64,000 nt of DNA from Gammaproteobacteria bacterium (GTDB taxonomy: Bacteria; Pseudomonadota; Gammaproteobacteria; Acidiferrobacterales; Sulfurifustaceae), in assembly GCA_016199745.1 (NCBI GenBank), contig JACQFZ010000071.1, positions 147,012 through 211,011 on the forward strand. The letters run 5' to 3'. This document shows positions 41,246 to 54,610 of this stretch, one piece after another. Position numbers and translations under genes: made by a program. A model generated the notes under the pieces. It was given only the letters and a program-made list of their open reading frames with translations. It made no database searches and had not been told where the DNA came from. Each line of letters opens with the position of its first letter. Position 1 is the stretch's first letter.

Positions 41246-44200
41246 TCATTTCGGCTCCAACACAACTAGCAAATCGCCGGCGTTAACCGGCCGACCGGGC
41301 TTGCAATGGATCGCGCGCACGGTCGCGGCGACGTCGGCATGAATCGAAAATTCCATTTTCATGGCTTCGACAATGAGCAACGGCTCGTTGGCCTGAACGA
41401 TCTGCCCAGGCTCGACATGCACTTTCCAGATGTTGCCGCTGATGTCGGCGAAGACACCGTGGCCATCGACATCGACCGCGGCTTCGTATTCCGTGGCCGG
41501 TTCTTCATCGATCTGCTGCACATCGCGATCGGCTTGCCAGCGCGCCACTTCTGCCCGGAACGCCGTTTGCTGGCGCTGCTGAAAGGCGTCGATGCTGGCG
41601 GCATTGTCGATCAGGAAACGCTCATAAACGGCGAGGTCGAACATCTCTTCGTCGATGCGAATCGTCGATCGGCCCTCGCGGAAGCTGTTGCGCTCAGCCG
41701 TGAGCTCGTCCTCGGTTACCGGATAGAACCGCACCTGGTCGAAGAAACGTAGTAACCACGGTTTGCCGGGCTCGAACACGGCGTTCTTCAGAAACTTATT
41801 CCAGATCGGCAGCGTGCGGCCGATAAGCTGATAGCCACCGGGCGAGTCCATGCCATAGATGCACATGTAGACACCGCCGATACCGACCGTGCCTTCGGCG
41901 GTATACGTTCGCGCCGGGTTGTATTTGGAAGTCAGCAAGCGATGCCGCGGGTCGACCGGCACCGCGCACGGCGCGCCTAAGTAAACGTCGCCGAGTCCCA
42001 ACACCATGTAGCTGGTATTGAAGATGATGTCGCGTACATCATCGGTGCTATCGAGCCCGTTGATACGGCGCATGAACTCGACGTTGCTCGGCAACCATGG
42101 TGCGGTATCGCGGACCGACTGGCGATAACGCGATATCGCGTCGAGCGTCGCCGAGTCTTCGAACGCCAGCGGCAGATGGATCACGCGCGTCGGCATGCGC
42201 ATGGCGTCGATGGCCGGCAACTGTTCCTCGATGTTCAGCAACGCCTTCAAGAGTTTTTGCTGGGCGATGACACGGCTGTCGTAGTGCACCTGCAGCGAGC
42301 GCACCCCGGGCGATAGCTCGAGGATGCCGGGAACATGGTTCGCGCGCAGCGCTTCCATTAACGCATGCACGCGAAAGCGTAACCGTAGATCGAGTACGTT
42401 CGGTCCATATTCAACCAATAAATACTTGTCGCCCTGTGGCCGATAGGCCACTTCCGGATGCGAGCCGCGCGCCGGTAAAGCGGCGAGCACGCACTCGGAA
42501 ATAGTGCCCTCGGGTTTGCGGCGGCGCGATAACGGCACCTGCACCATCGGTGCCAAGCGCTCGAAGGCGGCGTCAGTGGCTTTCTCGAGCGCGAGCGCGG
42601 TCGCGAAGCTGATACGACGGAAGCGGATGTGATCGCCCGGTTTCACTTGGCCGACCTTCCACAAATCGGCTTTGACGATCGTCGCCGGGCACACGAAGCC
42701 ACCGAGGCTCGGACCATCGCGCGTGAGGATGATCGGCATGTCGCCGGTGAAGTTGATGGTGCCGATAGCGTATTCGACGTCGTGAATGTTCGATGGGTGC
42801 AGTCCGGCTTCGCCGCCATCGCTGCGGGTCCAGCTTGGCTTAGGTCCGTTCAGGCGGATGCCCAAGCGATTGGAGTTGTAATGCACTTCCCAATCGGTGT
42901 TGAAGAACATATCGACGGCGTCGCGCGTGAAAAAATCCGGCGCACCATGCGGACCATCGAGCACATCGATTCGCCATTCCTTCGGATAATTTGGCACCAG
43001 CGCCGTCGGCGCCGCCGCCGGCTGGTAGATCGGCGGCGGCGTGGTGCAAGCAGGCAGACCGGGTTGGCTGATCGGCAACATGTCGGCAGCGCGCAGCGGG
43101 CGGCCGGCGTGACCGCCGAATTGCCCTTTGGCAAACGTCGAACGGCTACCGAGATAGACCGGCACATCGAACCCATTCCTTACGGCCAGATAGGTGCGGC
43201 AACCCTGCTCGGCTTTACCGATGTTAAGCACTTGTCCGGCGCGCACGGCGATCGGCGCCCAGAACGACACCGCTTGACCGTCGAGTGTCGCCCGCGTCGG
43301 CGCGCCGGTGAGGGCAATGACCGCCTGGCAATGAAAGCGCAGTTTCGGACCGATCAATGTGCATTCGATGCCGGCAGCGGCCGGATGATTACCGACGATG
43401 CGGTTGGCAAGACGGAACGCATAATCGTCCATCGGCCCCGAGGGTGGTACGCCGACATCCCAATAACCGACGCGCCCGGGATAATCCTGCACCGTCGTGT
43501 AAGTTCCAGCGTCAACGACCTCGATCACCGGCGCGCGGTAATCGAACTGCGCCAGTCGGCCGGTGGAAACGTCGGCGTGCTCGAAGAAAGCACTGGCAAC
43601 GACTTGGCGCAGATAATCCAGATTTGTCGAAATACCGGCGAGGCGCGTGGCATTGAGCGCCGTGCGCAACTTCGCCAACGCTTCGGCACGATCGCGGCCC
43701 GCAACGATGAGCTTGGCGATCATCGGATCGTAGTACGGCGAGACCTCGGTTCCGGTAGCGACCCAGGTATCGATACGAGCATCCTCGGGAAACGCGACGT
43801 CGGTCAACACGCCCGGCGCCGGCTGAAAATCTTTAACCGGGTCTTCGGCGTAGAGCCGCACTTCGATCGACGCGCCGCGCGGCGTGATTACCTGGTCGAG
43901 CGCCGGCGGCTCGTCGGCCGCGGTACGAATCATCCACTCCACCAAGTCTATGCCGGTAACCGCCTCGGTGACGGGATGCTCGACTTGTAACCGGGTATTC
44001 ACTTCTAAGAAATAAAACGCGTCGCGAGCCGGGTCGTAAATGAACTCGACGGTGCCGGCGGAGCGATAGTTGACCGCCTTACCCAATTTCACCGCGGCGT
44101 CGAGCAACTGCTGGCGCGTGGCCGACGGCAAATTCGGCGCCGGTGTTTCTTCGACAACTTTTTGATTACGCCGTTGCAACGAGCAGTCGCGTTCACCGAG

Positions 44201-44866
44201 CGCCAACACATTGCCGCGGCCGTCGCCGAAGATCTGCACTTCAACATGGCGTGCGTTGTCGACGAAACGTTCGAGGAAGACGCCGCTGTCGCTGAAGAAG
44301 TTCTGCCCCAAACGTTTAACAGAATCGAAAGCGCTAATGAGCGCAGCTTCGTCATCGCAACGCGTCAAACCGATACCGCCGCCACCGGCGGTACTTTTGA
44401 GCATTACCGGATAACCGAGCGCGGCAGCGCCGGCCGTGGCTTCGTCCAACGTCGCCAACAAACCCGTTCCCGGCGTGAGCGGCACACCCGCTGCCGCTGC
44501 CAGCTCGCGCGACGTATGCTTTAAACCAAATTGGCGAATCTGCTGCGGCGTAGGTCCGACGAAGACGATACCAGCGGCGGTACACGCCTCGGCGAAGTCG
44601 GCGTTCTCCGACAAAAAACCATAGCCGGGAATAATCGCTTGGGCACCGCACTCGCGCGCCGCCGCCAAGATGCGCTCGCCGCGTAAATAACTTTCCGCGG
44701 CCGAATTACCACCAAGCGCAATGGCCTGATCGGCGGCGGTGACGTGACGGCTATTGCGATCTGCATCCGAATAGACGGCAACACTACGGATGCCCATGGC
44801 CTTGAGAGTGCGAACGATGCGAACCGCGATTTCGCCGCGATTAGCAATTAAGACGGTGTGGAACAT
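41246..44866 (-). CDS. uca: Urea carboxylase (biotin-dependent)
   Basis: The 1,206-residue enzyme carboxylates urea to allophanate with ATP and bicarbonate. The biotin carboxylase domain (1-450) begins FHTVLIANRGEIAVRIVRTL and contains the ATP-grasp run KSTAGGGGIG and FLEVNTRLQVEHPVTE. The carboxyltransferase part joins a KipA-like half (TVQDYPGRVGYWDVGVPPSG) and a KipI-like half (YLLVEYGPNVLDL). The C-terminal biotinyl domain has EAMKMEFS with the biotin Lys. AAGGAG lies upstream of ATG 44866. No allophanate hydrolase gene is adjacent. Some family members prefer guanidine; no recognisable guanidine riboswitch was seen in the leader. Confidence 0.93.
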   Translation of the reverse strand: MFHTVLIANRGEIAVRIVRTLKAMGIRSVAVYSDADRNSRHVTAADQAIALGGNSAAESYLRGERILAAARECGAQAIIPGYGFLSENADFAEACTAAGIVFVGPTPQQIRQFGLKHTSRELAAAAGVPLTPGTGLLATLDEATAGAAALGYPVMLKSTAGGGGIGLTRCDDEAALISAFDSVKRLGQNFFSDSGVFLERFVDNARHVEVQIFGDGRGNVLALGERDCSLQRRNQKVVEETPAPNLPSATRQQLLDAAVKLGKAVNYRSAGTVEFIYDPARDAFYFLEVNTRLQVEHPVTEAVTGIDLVEWMIRTAADEPPALDQVITPRGASIEVRLYAEDPVKDFQPAPGVLTDVAFPEDARIDTWVATGTEVSPYYDPMIAKLIVAGRDRAEALAKLRTALNATRLAGISTNLDYLRQVVASAFFEHADVSTGRLAQFDYRAPVIEVVDAGTYTTVQDYPGRVGYWDVGVPPSGPMDDYAFRLANRIVGNHPAAAGIECTLIGPKLRFHCQAVIALTGAPTRATLDGQAVSFWAPIAVRAGQVLNIGKAEQGCRTYLAVRNGFDVPVYLGSRSTFAKGQFGGHAGRPLRAADMLPISQPGLPACTTPPPIYQPAAAPTALVPNYPKEWRIDVLDGPHGAPDFFTRDAVDMFFNTDWEVHYNSNRLGIRLNGPKPSWTRSDGGEAGLHPSNIHDVEYAIGTINFTGDMPIILTRDGPSLGGFVCPATIVKADLWKVGQVKPGDHIRFRRISFATALALEKATDAAFERLAPMVQVPLSRRRKPEGTISECVLAALPARGSHPEVAYRPQGDKYLLVEYGPNVLDLRLRFRVHALMEALRANHVPGILELSPGVRSLQVHYDSRVIAQQKLLKALLNIEEQLPAIDAMRMPTRVIHLPLAFEDSATLDAISRYRQSVRDTAPWLPSNVEFMRRINGLDSTDDVRDIIFNTSYMVLGLGDVYLGAPCAVPVDPRHRLLTSKYNPARTYTAEGTVGIGGVYMCIYGMDSPGGYQLIGRTLPIWNKFLKNAVFEPGKPWLLRFFDQVRFYPVTEDELTAERNSFREGRSTIRIDEEMFDLAVYERFLIDNAASIDAFQQRQQTAFRAEVARWQADRDVQQIDEEPATEYEAAVDVDGHGVFADISGNIWKVHVEPGQIVQANEPLLIVEAMKMEFSIHADVAATVRAIHCKPGRPVNAGDLLVVLEPK

Positions 44867-44990
44867 GAGAACACTCCTTGGCTGATAATCCTTCCGTAGG
44901 TGTTGACGTTTTTCTTCGAGCAACAACCACCTGAAACAGTGTCTTCGCCGACACTTAAGCCGGCAACAAAATGAAACGTCGACTCGTTAT

Positions 44991-45023
44991 CCCCTCTCCC
45001 CCGCGCTTTTCGGGGGAGAGGGG
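44991..45023. repeat. Palindrome upstream of urea carboxylase
   Basis: CCCCTCTCCCCCG (44991-45003) pairs perfectly with CGGGGGAGAGGGG (45011-45023) around a 7-nt loop. It is of the same CT/GA-rich class as the elements at 37996 and 61231. Confidence 0.75.
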
Positions 45024-45055
45024 ATATAAGCTTTCGTGCCTAAAACGCGCCGCGC

Positions 45056-46270
45056 TTACATCACGCGCGCAATCCCCTGCGCCACATAATCGACGTTCTT
45101 GGTATTCAGCGCCGCGAGACAAATGCGTCCGGTATCAACGGCATAAATCGCAAACTCTTTCCGCAATCGCGCCACGGCATCTTTGGAAAGCCCCGAGTAC
45201 GAAAACATCCCGCGTTGCTGCAGTATGAAATCGAAATCTGTGGCCGCTGCATACACCTTGAGTTTTTCCACCAGCTGCCAGCGCATGTCGCCGATACGGT
45301 CGCGCATGCCGGCCAGCTCCCGCTCCCACAGCACATGCAACGCCGGCGTGGTCAACACCGTGGCGACAACGCGGCTGCCATGCGTAGGTGGATTGGAATA
45401 GTTCGTGCGCACCACGCGCTTCAATTGACTGAGCACGCGCTGCGCCTCATCGCGACTGGCGGTAACCACGCTCAAAGCGCCGACACGCTCGCCGTACAAC
45501 GAAAACGATTTGGAGAACGAGCTCGCAATAAATACCGGGCCGCCGGCAGCGGCGAAACGACGCAGCACCACCGCGTCGGCATCGAGACCTTCGCCGAAAC
45601 CTTGGTAGGCGATATCAAGAAACGGAATCAGCCGGCGTTCGCCGACGATGGTAATCACTTCACTCCACTGATCGAACGTGAGATCGACGCCGGTGGGGTT
45701 ATGGCAACAGGCGTGCAATACGACGATGCTGCCGGCCGGCAATCGACGTAAGGTGTCGACCATCCCGGAAAAATCGACGCTGCGGGTGACAGCATCGTAA
45801 TACGGATAAGACTTGACGGCGAAGCCAGCATTTTCAAATAACGCCCGATGGTTCTCCCAACTCGGATCGCTGATCCATACCGTCGCCGCCAGCGCCATTC
45901 GTTTCAGGAAATCGGCGCCGAGCTTGAGTCCGCCGGTGCCGCCGAGCGCTTGCACGGTAACGATGCGTTCTTCACGCACGACCGGGCTGTCAGCGCCGAA
46001 CAGCAACGCCTGCGCGGCACGGCTATAGACCAGCAGGCCGTCGATCGGCAAATAAGTGCGCGGTGCCGGATTTTCCGCGAGCAGCGCTTCGGCACGGCGC
46101 ACGCACTCGAGCAGTGGTACGTCGCCGGCGCCGTTGTAATAAACACCGACGCCGAGATTGACTTTGCCGGCATTGCTATCGGCGCTGAAGGCGTCGTTGA
46201 TGCCGAGGATCGGATCGCGCGGCGCCATTTCGACGCCATCGAACAAGGAAGCAGCCACCAAAGCGTTCAT
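45056..46270 (-). CDS. Aspartate/aromatic aminotransferase (AspC/TyrB type)
   Basis: The 404-residue PLP enzyme belongs to the class I aspartate/tyrosine aminotransferases. VNLGVGVYYNGAGDVP near the N-terminus, HACCHNPTGVDLTFDQW with the PLP-contact Asn, and SSFSKSFSLYGERVG with the PLP lysine are all present. RTNYSNPPTHG and the C-terminal RICLAALN with the substrate-binding Arg complete the site. It would make aspartate from oxaloacetate and glutamate, the second nitrogen donor for ArgG. Its ATG overlaps the argG stop (TAATG), so the two are translationally coupled. Confidence 0.93.
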   Translation of the reverse strand: MNALVAASLFDGVEMAPRDPILGINDAFSADSNAGKVNLGVGVYYNGAGDVPLLECVRRAEALLAENPAPRTYLPIDGLLVYSRAAQALLFGADSPVVREERIVTVQALGGTGGLKLGADFLKRMALAATVWISDPSWENHRALFENAGFAVKSYPYYDAVTRSVDFSGMVDTLRRLPAGSIVVLHACCHNPTGVDLTFDQWSEVITIVGERRLIPFLDIAYQGFGEGLDADAVVLRRFAAAGGPVFIASSFSKSFSLYGERVGALSVVTASRDEAQRVLSQLKRVVRTNYSNPPTHGSRVVATVLTTPALHVLWERELAGMRDRIGDMRWQLVEKLKVYAAATDFDFILQQRGMFSYSGLSKDAVARLRKEFAIYAVDTGRICLAALNTKNVDYVAQGIARVM

Positions 46271-47487
46271 TAATGTCGTCCCTGCTTGGCGGCGATGCGC
46301 AAGCGCAATGCATTCAAGCGGATGAATCCGCCGGCGTCGGCCTGGTTATAAGCACCGGCGTCGTCTTCGAACGTGGCGATGGTCGGATCGAACAACGAAT
46401 CGGACGACGACCCGCGACCGACGACCAGCACGTTGCCTTTATACAGCTTGAGTCGTACCCAGCCGTTCACATGTTGCTGCGTATGATCGATCAAGACTTG
46501 AATCGCTTTGCGCTCCGGGCTCCACCAATAACCGCTGTAGACCAGCTCGGCATAACGCGGCATGAGCCCGTCCTTGAGATGTGCCACTTCGCGGTCGAGG
46601 CAAATCGATTCGATAGCGCGATGCGCCTTGAGCATGATGCTGCCGCCCGGCGTCTCGTAGCAGCCGCGCGACTTCATGCCGACGTAGCGGTTCTCCACCA
46701 GATCGAGCCGACCGATACCGTGCGTACCGCCAAGTCGGTTGAGCTCGGTCAACACCTGCGCCGGCGTCATCGACTTGCCGTTCACGCTGACGATATCGCC
46801 CTGGCGGTATTCGAGCTCGACGTACTCGGCCTGATCCGGCGCCGCCTTCAGCGACACGGTCCAACGCCACATGTCCTCGTCGGCTTCCTTAGACGGATCT
46901 TCGAGCGCGCGCCCCTCGTAGGAGATGTGCAGCAAATTCGCGTCCATGCTGTACGGGCTACCGCCGGCTTTGTGCTTCATCTCGATCGGAATGCCGTGGC
47001 TTTCGGCGTAGGCCAACAGCTTCTCGCGCGAGGTCAAATCCCACTCACGCCACGGCGCGATCACGCGGATGTTCGGTTCGAGCGCGTAGTAGCCGAGCTC
47101 GAAGCGTACTTGGTCGTTGCCCTTGCCAGTGGCGCCGTGCGATACCGCATCGGCGTTAGTGGCGCGGGCGATTTCGATTTGACGTTTGGCAATCAGCGGG
47201 CGGGCAATGCTGGTGCCTAACAAATACTCGCCTTCGTAGATGGCGTTGGCGCGAAACATCGGAAACACGAAATCGCGCACGAACTCTTCGCGCAAGTCGT
47301 CGATGAAGATTTCTTTGATGCCGAGCTTCTGCGCTTTCTCGCGCGCCGGCTCGAGCTCTTCACCCTGGCCGATGTCGGCGGTGAACGTGACGACCTCGCA
47401 CTGATAGGTATCTTGCAACCATTTCAAAATCACCGACGTATCCAAGCCACCGGAATAGGCCAGCACGACTTTTTTAATTTCGCTCAT
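46270..47487 (-). CDS. argG: Argininosuccinate synthase
   Basis: The 405-residue enzyme joins citrulline and aspartate with [20 protein letters not shown] is the ATP-pyrophosphatase loop, and [18 protein letters not shown] and [22 protein letters not shown] are signature segments. The start has GAGGT 5 bp upstream. The 17 bp around the start (TAGAGGTCACTAATGAG) are identical to those at carA. It is coupled to the aminotransferase gene downstream. Confidence 0.97.
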   Translation of the reverse strand: MSEIKKVVLAYSGGLDTSVILKWLQDTYQCEVVTFTADIGQGEELEPAREKAQKLGIKEIFIDDLREEFVRDFVFPMFRANAIYEGEYLLGTSIARPLIAKRQIEIARATNADAVSHGATGKGNDQVRFELGYYALEPNIRVIAPWREWDLTSREKLLAYAESHGIPIEMKHKAGGSPYSMDANLLHISYEGRALEDPSKEADEDMWRWTVSLKAAPDQAEYVELEYRQGDIVSVNGKSMTPAQVLTELNRLGGTHGIGRLDLVENRYVGMKSRGCYETPGGSIMLKAHRAIESICLDREVAHLKDGLMPRYAELVYSGYWWSPERKAIQVLIDHTQQHVNGWVRLKLYKGNVLVVGRGSSSDSLFDPTIATFEDDAGAYNQADAGGFIRLNALRLRIAAKQGRH

Positions 47488-47570
47488 TAGTGACCTCTAC
47501 CCAATTGAAAATCTAAGACGAAGTTTCTTTGTAAAGTATTTCAAAATTGCGTCCACTGTTGCTATTAGTT

Positions 47571-47613
47571 AATACCCCCACCCTAGCCTTCCGAAAGCTA
47601 GGGTGGGGGTATT
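47571..47613. repeat. 17-bp perfect hairpin between argF and argG
   Basis: AATACCCCCACCCTAGC (47571-47587) and GCTAGGGTGGGGGTATT (47597-47613) flank a 9-nt loop. There is no T-run, so it is more likely a REP-type or processing element than a strong terminator. It could set different expression of argF and argG. Confidence 0.75.
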
Positions 47614-47623
47614 ACAAAATTCA

Positions 47624-48601
47624 TCACCCCTGCTTCAACCAACCCAATAACAAATACTCGAGCAACGCCTTCTGCACATGCAGCCGATTTTCCGCTTCAT
47701 CCCAAACCACGCTTTGCGGCCCATCCAACACCTCGACCGACACCTCTTCGCCGCGATGCGCCGGCAAACAATGCATGAACAATGCATCCGGCCGCGCTTG
47801 CGCCATCATCGGCACATCCACTTGGAAACCGGCGAACGCTTGTTGACGCGCATCGGTCTCGGCTTCAAAACCCATGCTGGTCCAAACATCGGTAGTCACG
47901 AGATCGGCGCCACGCGCTGCCTGCATCGGATCGGTAAAACATTCCAGTCGGCTACCGAGTGCCGCGCGTCGTTGCGGCTCCAGCTGGTATTGCGCCGGCG
48001 TCGCCACCTGCAGCTTGAAATCGAAGATCTGCGCCGCCTGCAGCCAGGTGTTGCACATGTTGTTGGCATCACCGATCCAAGCGACGGTCTTGCCGCGTAT
48101 CGACCCGCGAAATTCGGTGTAGGTGTAGATATCGGCCAAGATCTGACATGGGTGATACTCGTCGGTCAGACCATTGATGACCGGCACACGCGAATGAGCG
48201 GTAAAGCGCTCGATGATCGATTGCTCGAAGGTGCGGATCATCACCACGTCGACCATGCGGCTGATGACGCGGGCAACATCCTCGATCGGTTCGCCGCGGC
48301 CGATTTGCGTATCGCCGGTGGTCAAATGGATCGAATGACCGCCGAGCTGCGCCATGCCGGCCTCGAATGACACCCGTGTGCGCGTCGATTGCTTGGCAAA
48401 TACCATTGCCAAGGTCCGATCTTTGAGCGGCTGGTAAGTCGCGTAATTCTTAAACAGTTGCTTGATCGCGCGAGTGCGCTCGAAGAGATAGTCGTACTCT
48501 TCGCTGGTCAAATCGCTCAACTGCAAGAAATGCTTCAAGCCGACCGCCGCCTGATTCGATAATCGGGGTCGGTGCGCGACAGCAATGTTCATCTGTGACA
48601 T
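47624..48601 (-). CDS. argF: Ornithine carbamoyltransferase
   Basis: The 325-residue enzyme makes citrulline from ornithine and carbamoyl phosphate. AKQSTRTRVSFEAGM carries the carbamoyl-phosphate loop STRTR, DEYHPCQILAD the HPCQ motif, and MHCLPAHRGEEV the ornithine-binding HCLP segment. AAGGA lies 7 bp upstream of ATG 48601. It lies downstream of argH with a 164-bp gap holding a hairpin. Confidence 0.97.
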   Translation of the reverse strand: MSQMNIAVAHRPRLSNQAAVGLKHFLQLSDLTSEEYDYLFERTRAIKQLFKNYATYQPLKDRTLAMVFAKQSTRTRVSFEAGMAQLGGHSIHLTTGDTQIGRGEPIEDVARVISRMVDVVMIRTFEQSIIERFTAHSRVPVINGLTDEYHPCQILADIYTYTEFRGSIRGKTVAWIGDANNMCNTWLQAAQIFDFKLQVATPAQYQLEPQRRAALGSRLECFTDPMQAARGADLVTTDVWTSMGFEAETDARQQAFAGFQVDVPMMAQARPDALFMHCLPAHRGEEVSVEVLDGPQSVVWDEAENRLHVQKALLEYLLLGWLKQG

Positions 48602-48672
48602 TTCATAATCCTTGCTCTTTTATAGAAGCGCTGTTTCCAAGCCTCAGCGCCACGCGGCGCGGCATAACCTAA

Positions 48673-48707
48673 GGTAGGGTGGGCGGCGTTTTTCGGCCCA
48701 CCCTACC
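48673..48707. repeat. 12-bp perfect hairpin between argH and argF
   Basis: GGTAGGGTGGGC (48673-48684) and GCCCACCCTACC (48696-48707) flank an 11-nt loop. Its stem sequence is related to the hairpin at 47571-47613 (AGGGTGGG core). Confidence 0.75.
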
Positions 48708-48765
48708 TCTTTCGAATCGAGAGACTCCGGCAAATATTTCCGCGAAGGCCTCGGACAACGCAGTC

Positions 48766-50175
48766 TTATCGATCTTCACCGACCAGTTGCGCCAGTCCGC
48801 GCTCAGCGGCGGCGCGCACCGCCTGCGGCGCGGTACCACCGATATGGCAACGGCTGTTGAGCGAACCTTCGAGCGTCAACACTGCGTAGACGTCTTGTTC
48901 CACCAACGCCGAGAATTCCTTTAATTCGGCGAGCGACAATGCCGAAAGGTCGACCTTACGCGCGCTGGCGAAGCGCACAGCCTTGGCCACTGCCTCGTGG
49001 GCATCGCGGAACGGCAACCCTTTCTTGACCAAGTAATCGGCGAAATCGGTGGCGGTGGCGAAACCCTCCATGGCCGCGGCGCGCATGCGCTCGCGATCCA
49101 CCGTCAGACCGCGCAGCATGTCGGCGTAAATCGTGACCGTGGTCGTCAACGTATCGACCGTATCGAACAGCGGTTCTTTGTCTTCTTGATTGTCCTTGTT
49201 GTAGGCAAGCGGCTGAGCTTTCATCAGCATGAGTAATGCCAGCAAATGGCCGGTCACGCGTCCGGTCTTACCGCGAACCAGCTCCGGCACGTCCGGATTC
49301 TTTTTCTGCGGCATGATCGATGAACCGGTACAGAATCGGTCGGCGAGAACGATGAAACCGAAGCGCGGACTCATCCACAGAATCAGTTCTTCCGACAACC
49401 GCGATAGATGCATCATGATCAGCGCCGCGGCGGCGGTGAATTCGATGGCGAAGTCGCGGTCGGACACCGCGTCCAACGAATTAGCGCACACACGCTCGAA
49501 TCCGAGCTCGCGCGCGACGCGCTCGCGATCGATCGGATAACTGGTACCGGCGAGTGCAGCGGCGCCGAGCGGTAAGCGGTTTACGCGTTTACGGCAATCG
49601 GCGAGACGCTCGGCATCGCGTGCCAGCATTTCGAAATAGGCGAGCAGATGGTGGCCGAACGAAACCGGCTGGGCGACCTGTAAGTGCGTGAAACCGGGCA
49701 TCACAGTATCGGCATGGGTGCGCGCCAGATTAAGCAACTCGGTTTGCAGCTCGCGGATGCCGCGCCGCAAGGTATCAATGGCGTCGCGCAAATACAGGCG
49801 GATATCGGTCGCGACTTGATCGTTGCGCGAACGGGCCGTGTGCAGACGCTTACCGGCGTCGCCGACCAAAGCGGTCAAACGTTTCTCGATATTGAGGTGA
49901 ACGTCTTCCAGGTCGATCGACCACTCGAACTTGCCGTCGCGAATCTCGACTTCGATCCGCGCCAGACCGCGCTCGATATCGGCCAAATCGGCGGCACTGA
50001 TAATGCCCTGCGCCGCCAGCATGCGCGCGTGCGCGCGCGATCCTTGGATATCGAACGGCGCCAAGCGCTTGTCGAATTCGACCGAAGCGGTGTAACGCTT
50101 GACCAATTCCGCAACCGGCTCGGCGAACAATCCGGACCAGGTCGCCGTTTCTGCGGCTTTTTCTTTTTCAATCAT
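48766..50175 (-). CDS. argH: Argininosuccinate lyase
   Basis: The 469-residue enzyme splits argininosuccinate to arginine and fumarate. [27 protein letters not shown]-type [19 protein letters not shown], and [20 protein letters not shown] (the catalytic flexible loop) are all present. ATG 50175 gives the usual N-terminus, with WSGLFAEP soon after; an in-frame ATG at 50214 adds 13 residues. It begins 87 bp after the arginase stop. Confidence 0.97.
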   Translation of the reverse strand: MIEKEKAAETATWSGLFAEPVAELVKRYTASVEFDKRLAPFDIQGSRAHARMLAAQGIISAADLADIERGLARIEVEIRDGKFEWSIDLEDVHLNIEKRLTALVGDAGKRLHTARSRNDQVATDIRLYLRDAIDTLRRGIRELQTELLNLARTHADTVMPGFTHLQVAQPVSFGHHLLAYFEMLARDAERLADCRKRVNRLPLGAAALAGTSYPIDRERVARELGFERVCANSLDAVSDRDFAIEFTAAAALIMMHLSRLSEELILWMSPRFGFIVLADRFCTGSSIMPQKKNPDVPELVRGKTGRVTGHLLALLMLMKAQPLAYNKDNQEDKEPLFDTVDTLTTTVTIYADMLRGLTVDRERMRAAAMEGFATATDFADYLVKKGLPFRDAHEAVAKAVRFASARKVDLSALSLAELKEFSALVEQDVYAVLTLEGSLNSRCHIGGTAPQAVRAAAERGLAQLVGEDR

Positions 50176-50262
50176 GTCGGCGATTGCCCAGGTAACGTGA
50201 AACGAACAACGCAACGCAGGCCGCGCTAGCGACCAACGACCTGCATGCGCTGCGGTAATGGT

Positions 50263-51237
50263 TTAGATGATGGTTTTTCCCAATGCCGACAGGATCAACT
50301 CGACGCCGAGCTCGGTCGTACGATTGTCGACATCGAGCGATGGATTGATCTCCACCACCTCGAGTGAGCGCATGCCGCCGGCCTCGGCGATTTTTTCCAT
50401 CGCCAAGTGCGCCTCGCGATACATCAGACCGCCGCGCACCAATGTGCCGGAACCCGGTGCATCGATCGGATCGATCGCATCGACGTCGAAAGTGACGGCG
50501 TAGCCGCCGGACGCCTGCGAAGCAATGGCGATGGCGTCGTCGACGCAAGCGCTCATACCGCGCTGGTCGACTTCACGCATGGTGAAGAAACGGATACCGA
50601 GCTGACGAATCAATTCGCGCTCGCCGTCGTCGAGATCGCGCGCGCCGATGTGGGCGCAGAATCGCAAATCCAGCTTCGGTGCGAAACCACGCAAATTGAC
50701 CAATTCCTTAGCGCCATAACCCAGCAACGACGCCAACGGCATCCCGTGGATGTTGCCCGACGGTGACGTCTCCGGCGTGTTCATGTCGGCATGGGCGTCG
50801 AACCAAATGAGACCGAACGTTTCACGCTGCTGGCGAAAGTAAGAAGCCACTCCGCTCAACGAGCCGATAGCGATCGAGTGATCGCCGCCGAGCACCAGCG
50901 GCAACTGGCCGGCGTTCAACGCATCGTGCACGGCGCCGGCGAGTTCATCGCACGCGTCGGTGATTTCAGCGAGATACTTCGGGTTCTCGTCGGGCGCCGC
51001 TATTTTTTGCGGGCGGCGGACGTGCACATCGCCGCGGTCCTGGACCTCGTAACCGAGCTGGGCGAGACGCTGATTGAGGCGCGCGGCGCGCATCGATTCC
51101 GGTCCAAGATCGGGTCCAGGTTTGCTCGCGCCGAAATCGATCGGCGCGCCGATAACACTGATGGTACGACCCAAGCCTGGAAGGACGAACCCATTAGGAC
51201 TCTTGGGCAGAACATCGATTGCTAATGAAGATTGCAT
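50263..51237 (-). CDS. rocF: Arginase (RocF type)
   Basis: The 324-residue manganese enzyme hydrolyses arginine to ornithine and urea. The metal-ligand motifs are intact: GGDHS at 117-121, DAHAD at 147-151 and FDVDAID at 250-256. DMNTPETSPSGNIHGMP is the arginase-specific substrate loop, unlike agmatinases. The C-terminus (SLEVVEINPSLD) also fits RocF. AAGGAG precedes the ATG. The gene lies between carB and argH, inside a set of arginine-synthesis genes, which is unusual because the enzyme undoes their product. Confidence 0.94.
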   Translation of the reverse strand: MQSSLAIDVLPKSPNGFVLPGLGRTISVIGAPIDFGASKPGPDLGPESMRAARLNQRLAQLGYEVQDRGDVHVRRPQKIAAPDENPKYLAEITDACDELAGAVHDALNAGQLPLVLGGDHSIAIGSLSGVASYFRQQRETFGLIWFDAHADMNTPETSPSGNIHGMPLASLLGYGAKELVNLRGFAPKLDLRFCAHIGARDLDDGERELIRQLGIRFFTMREVDQRGMSACVDDAIAIASQASGGYAVTFDVDAIDPIDAPGSGTLVRGGLMYREAHLAMEKIAEAGGMRSLEVVEINPSLDVDNRTTELGVELILSALGKTII

Positions 51238-51265
51238 AATCTCGGTCTCCTTGAAATCAATTTAC

Positions 51266-54602
<3,337 letters not shown>

Positions 54603-54610
<8 letters not shown>

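Noticed and set aside
42629..43990. 453-codon open frame on the plus strand
   Set aside because: It lies wholly antisense to urea carboxylase, which has complete domains and motifs. The translation is Arg/His-rich with no recognisable domain, as expected for a high-GC shadow frame.
44867..45055. Guanidine riboswitch upstream of urea carboxylase
   Set aside because: I looked for ykkC-type conserved blocks and ACGR-loop hairpins on the minus strand and found none; only a GTGTC/GACAC hairpin and a REP-like palindrome are present.
50263..51237. Agmatinase or guanidinase instead of arginase
   Set aside because: The DMNTPETSPSGNIHGMP loop and the C-terminus follow RocF arginases closely, and the neighbours are urea-cycle genes.
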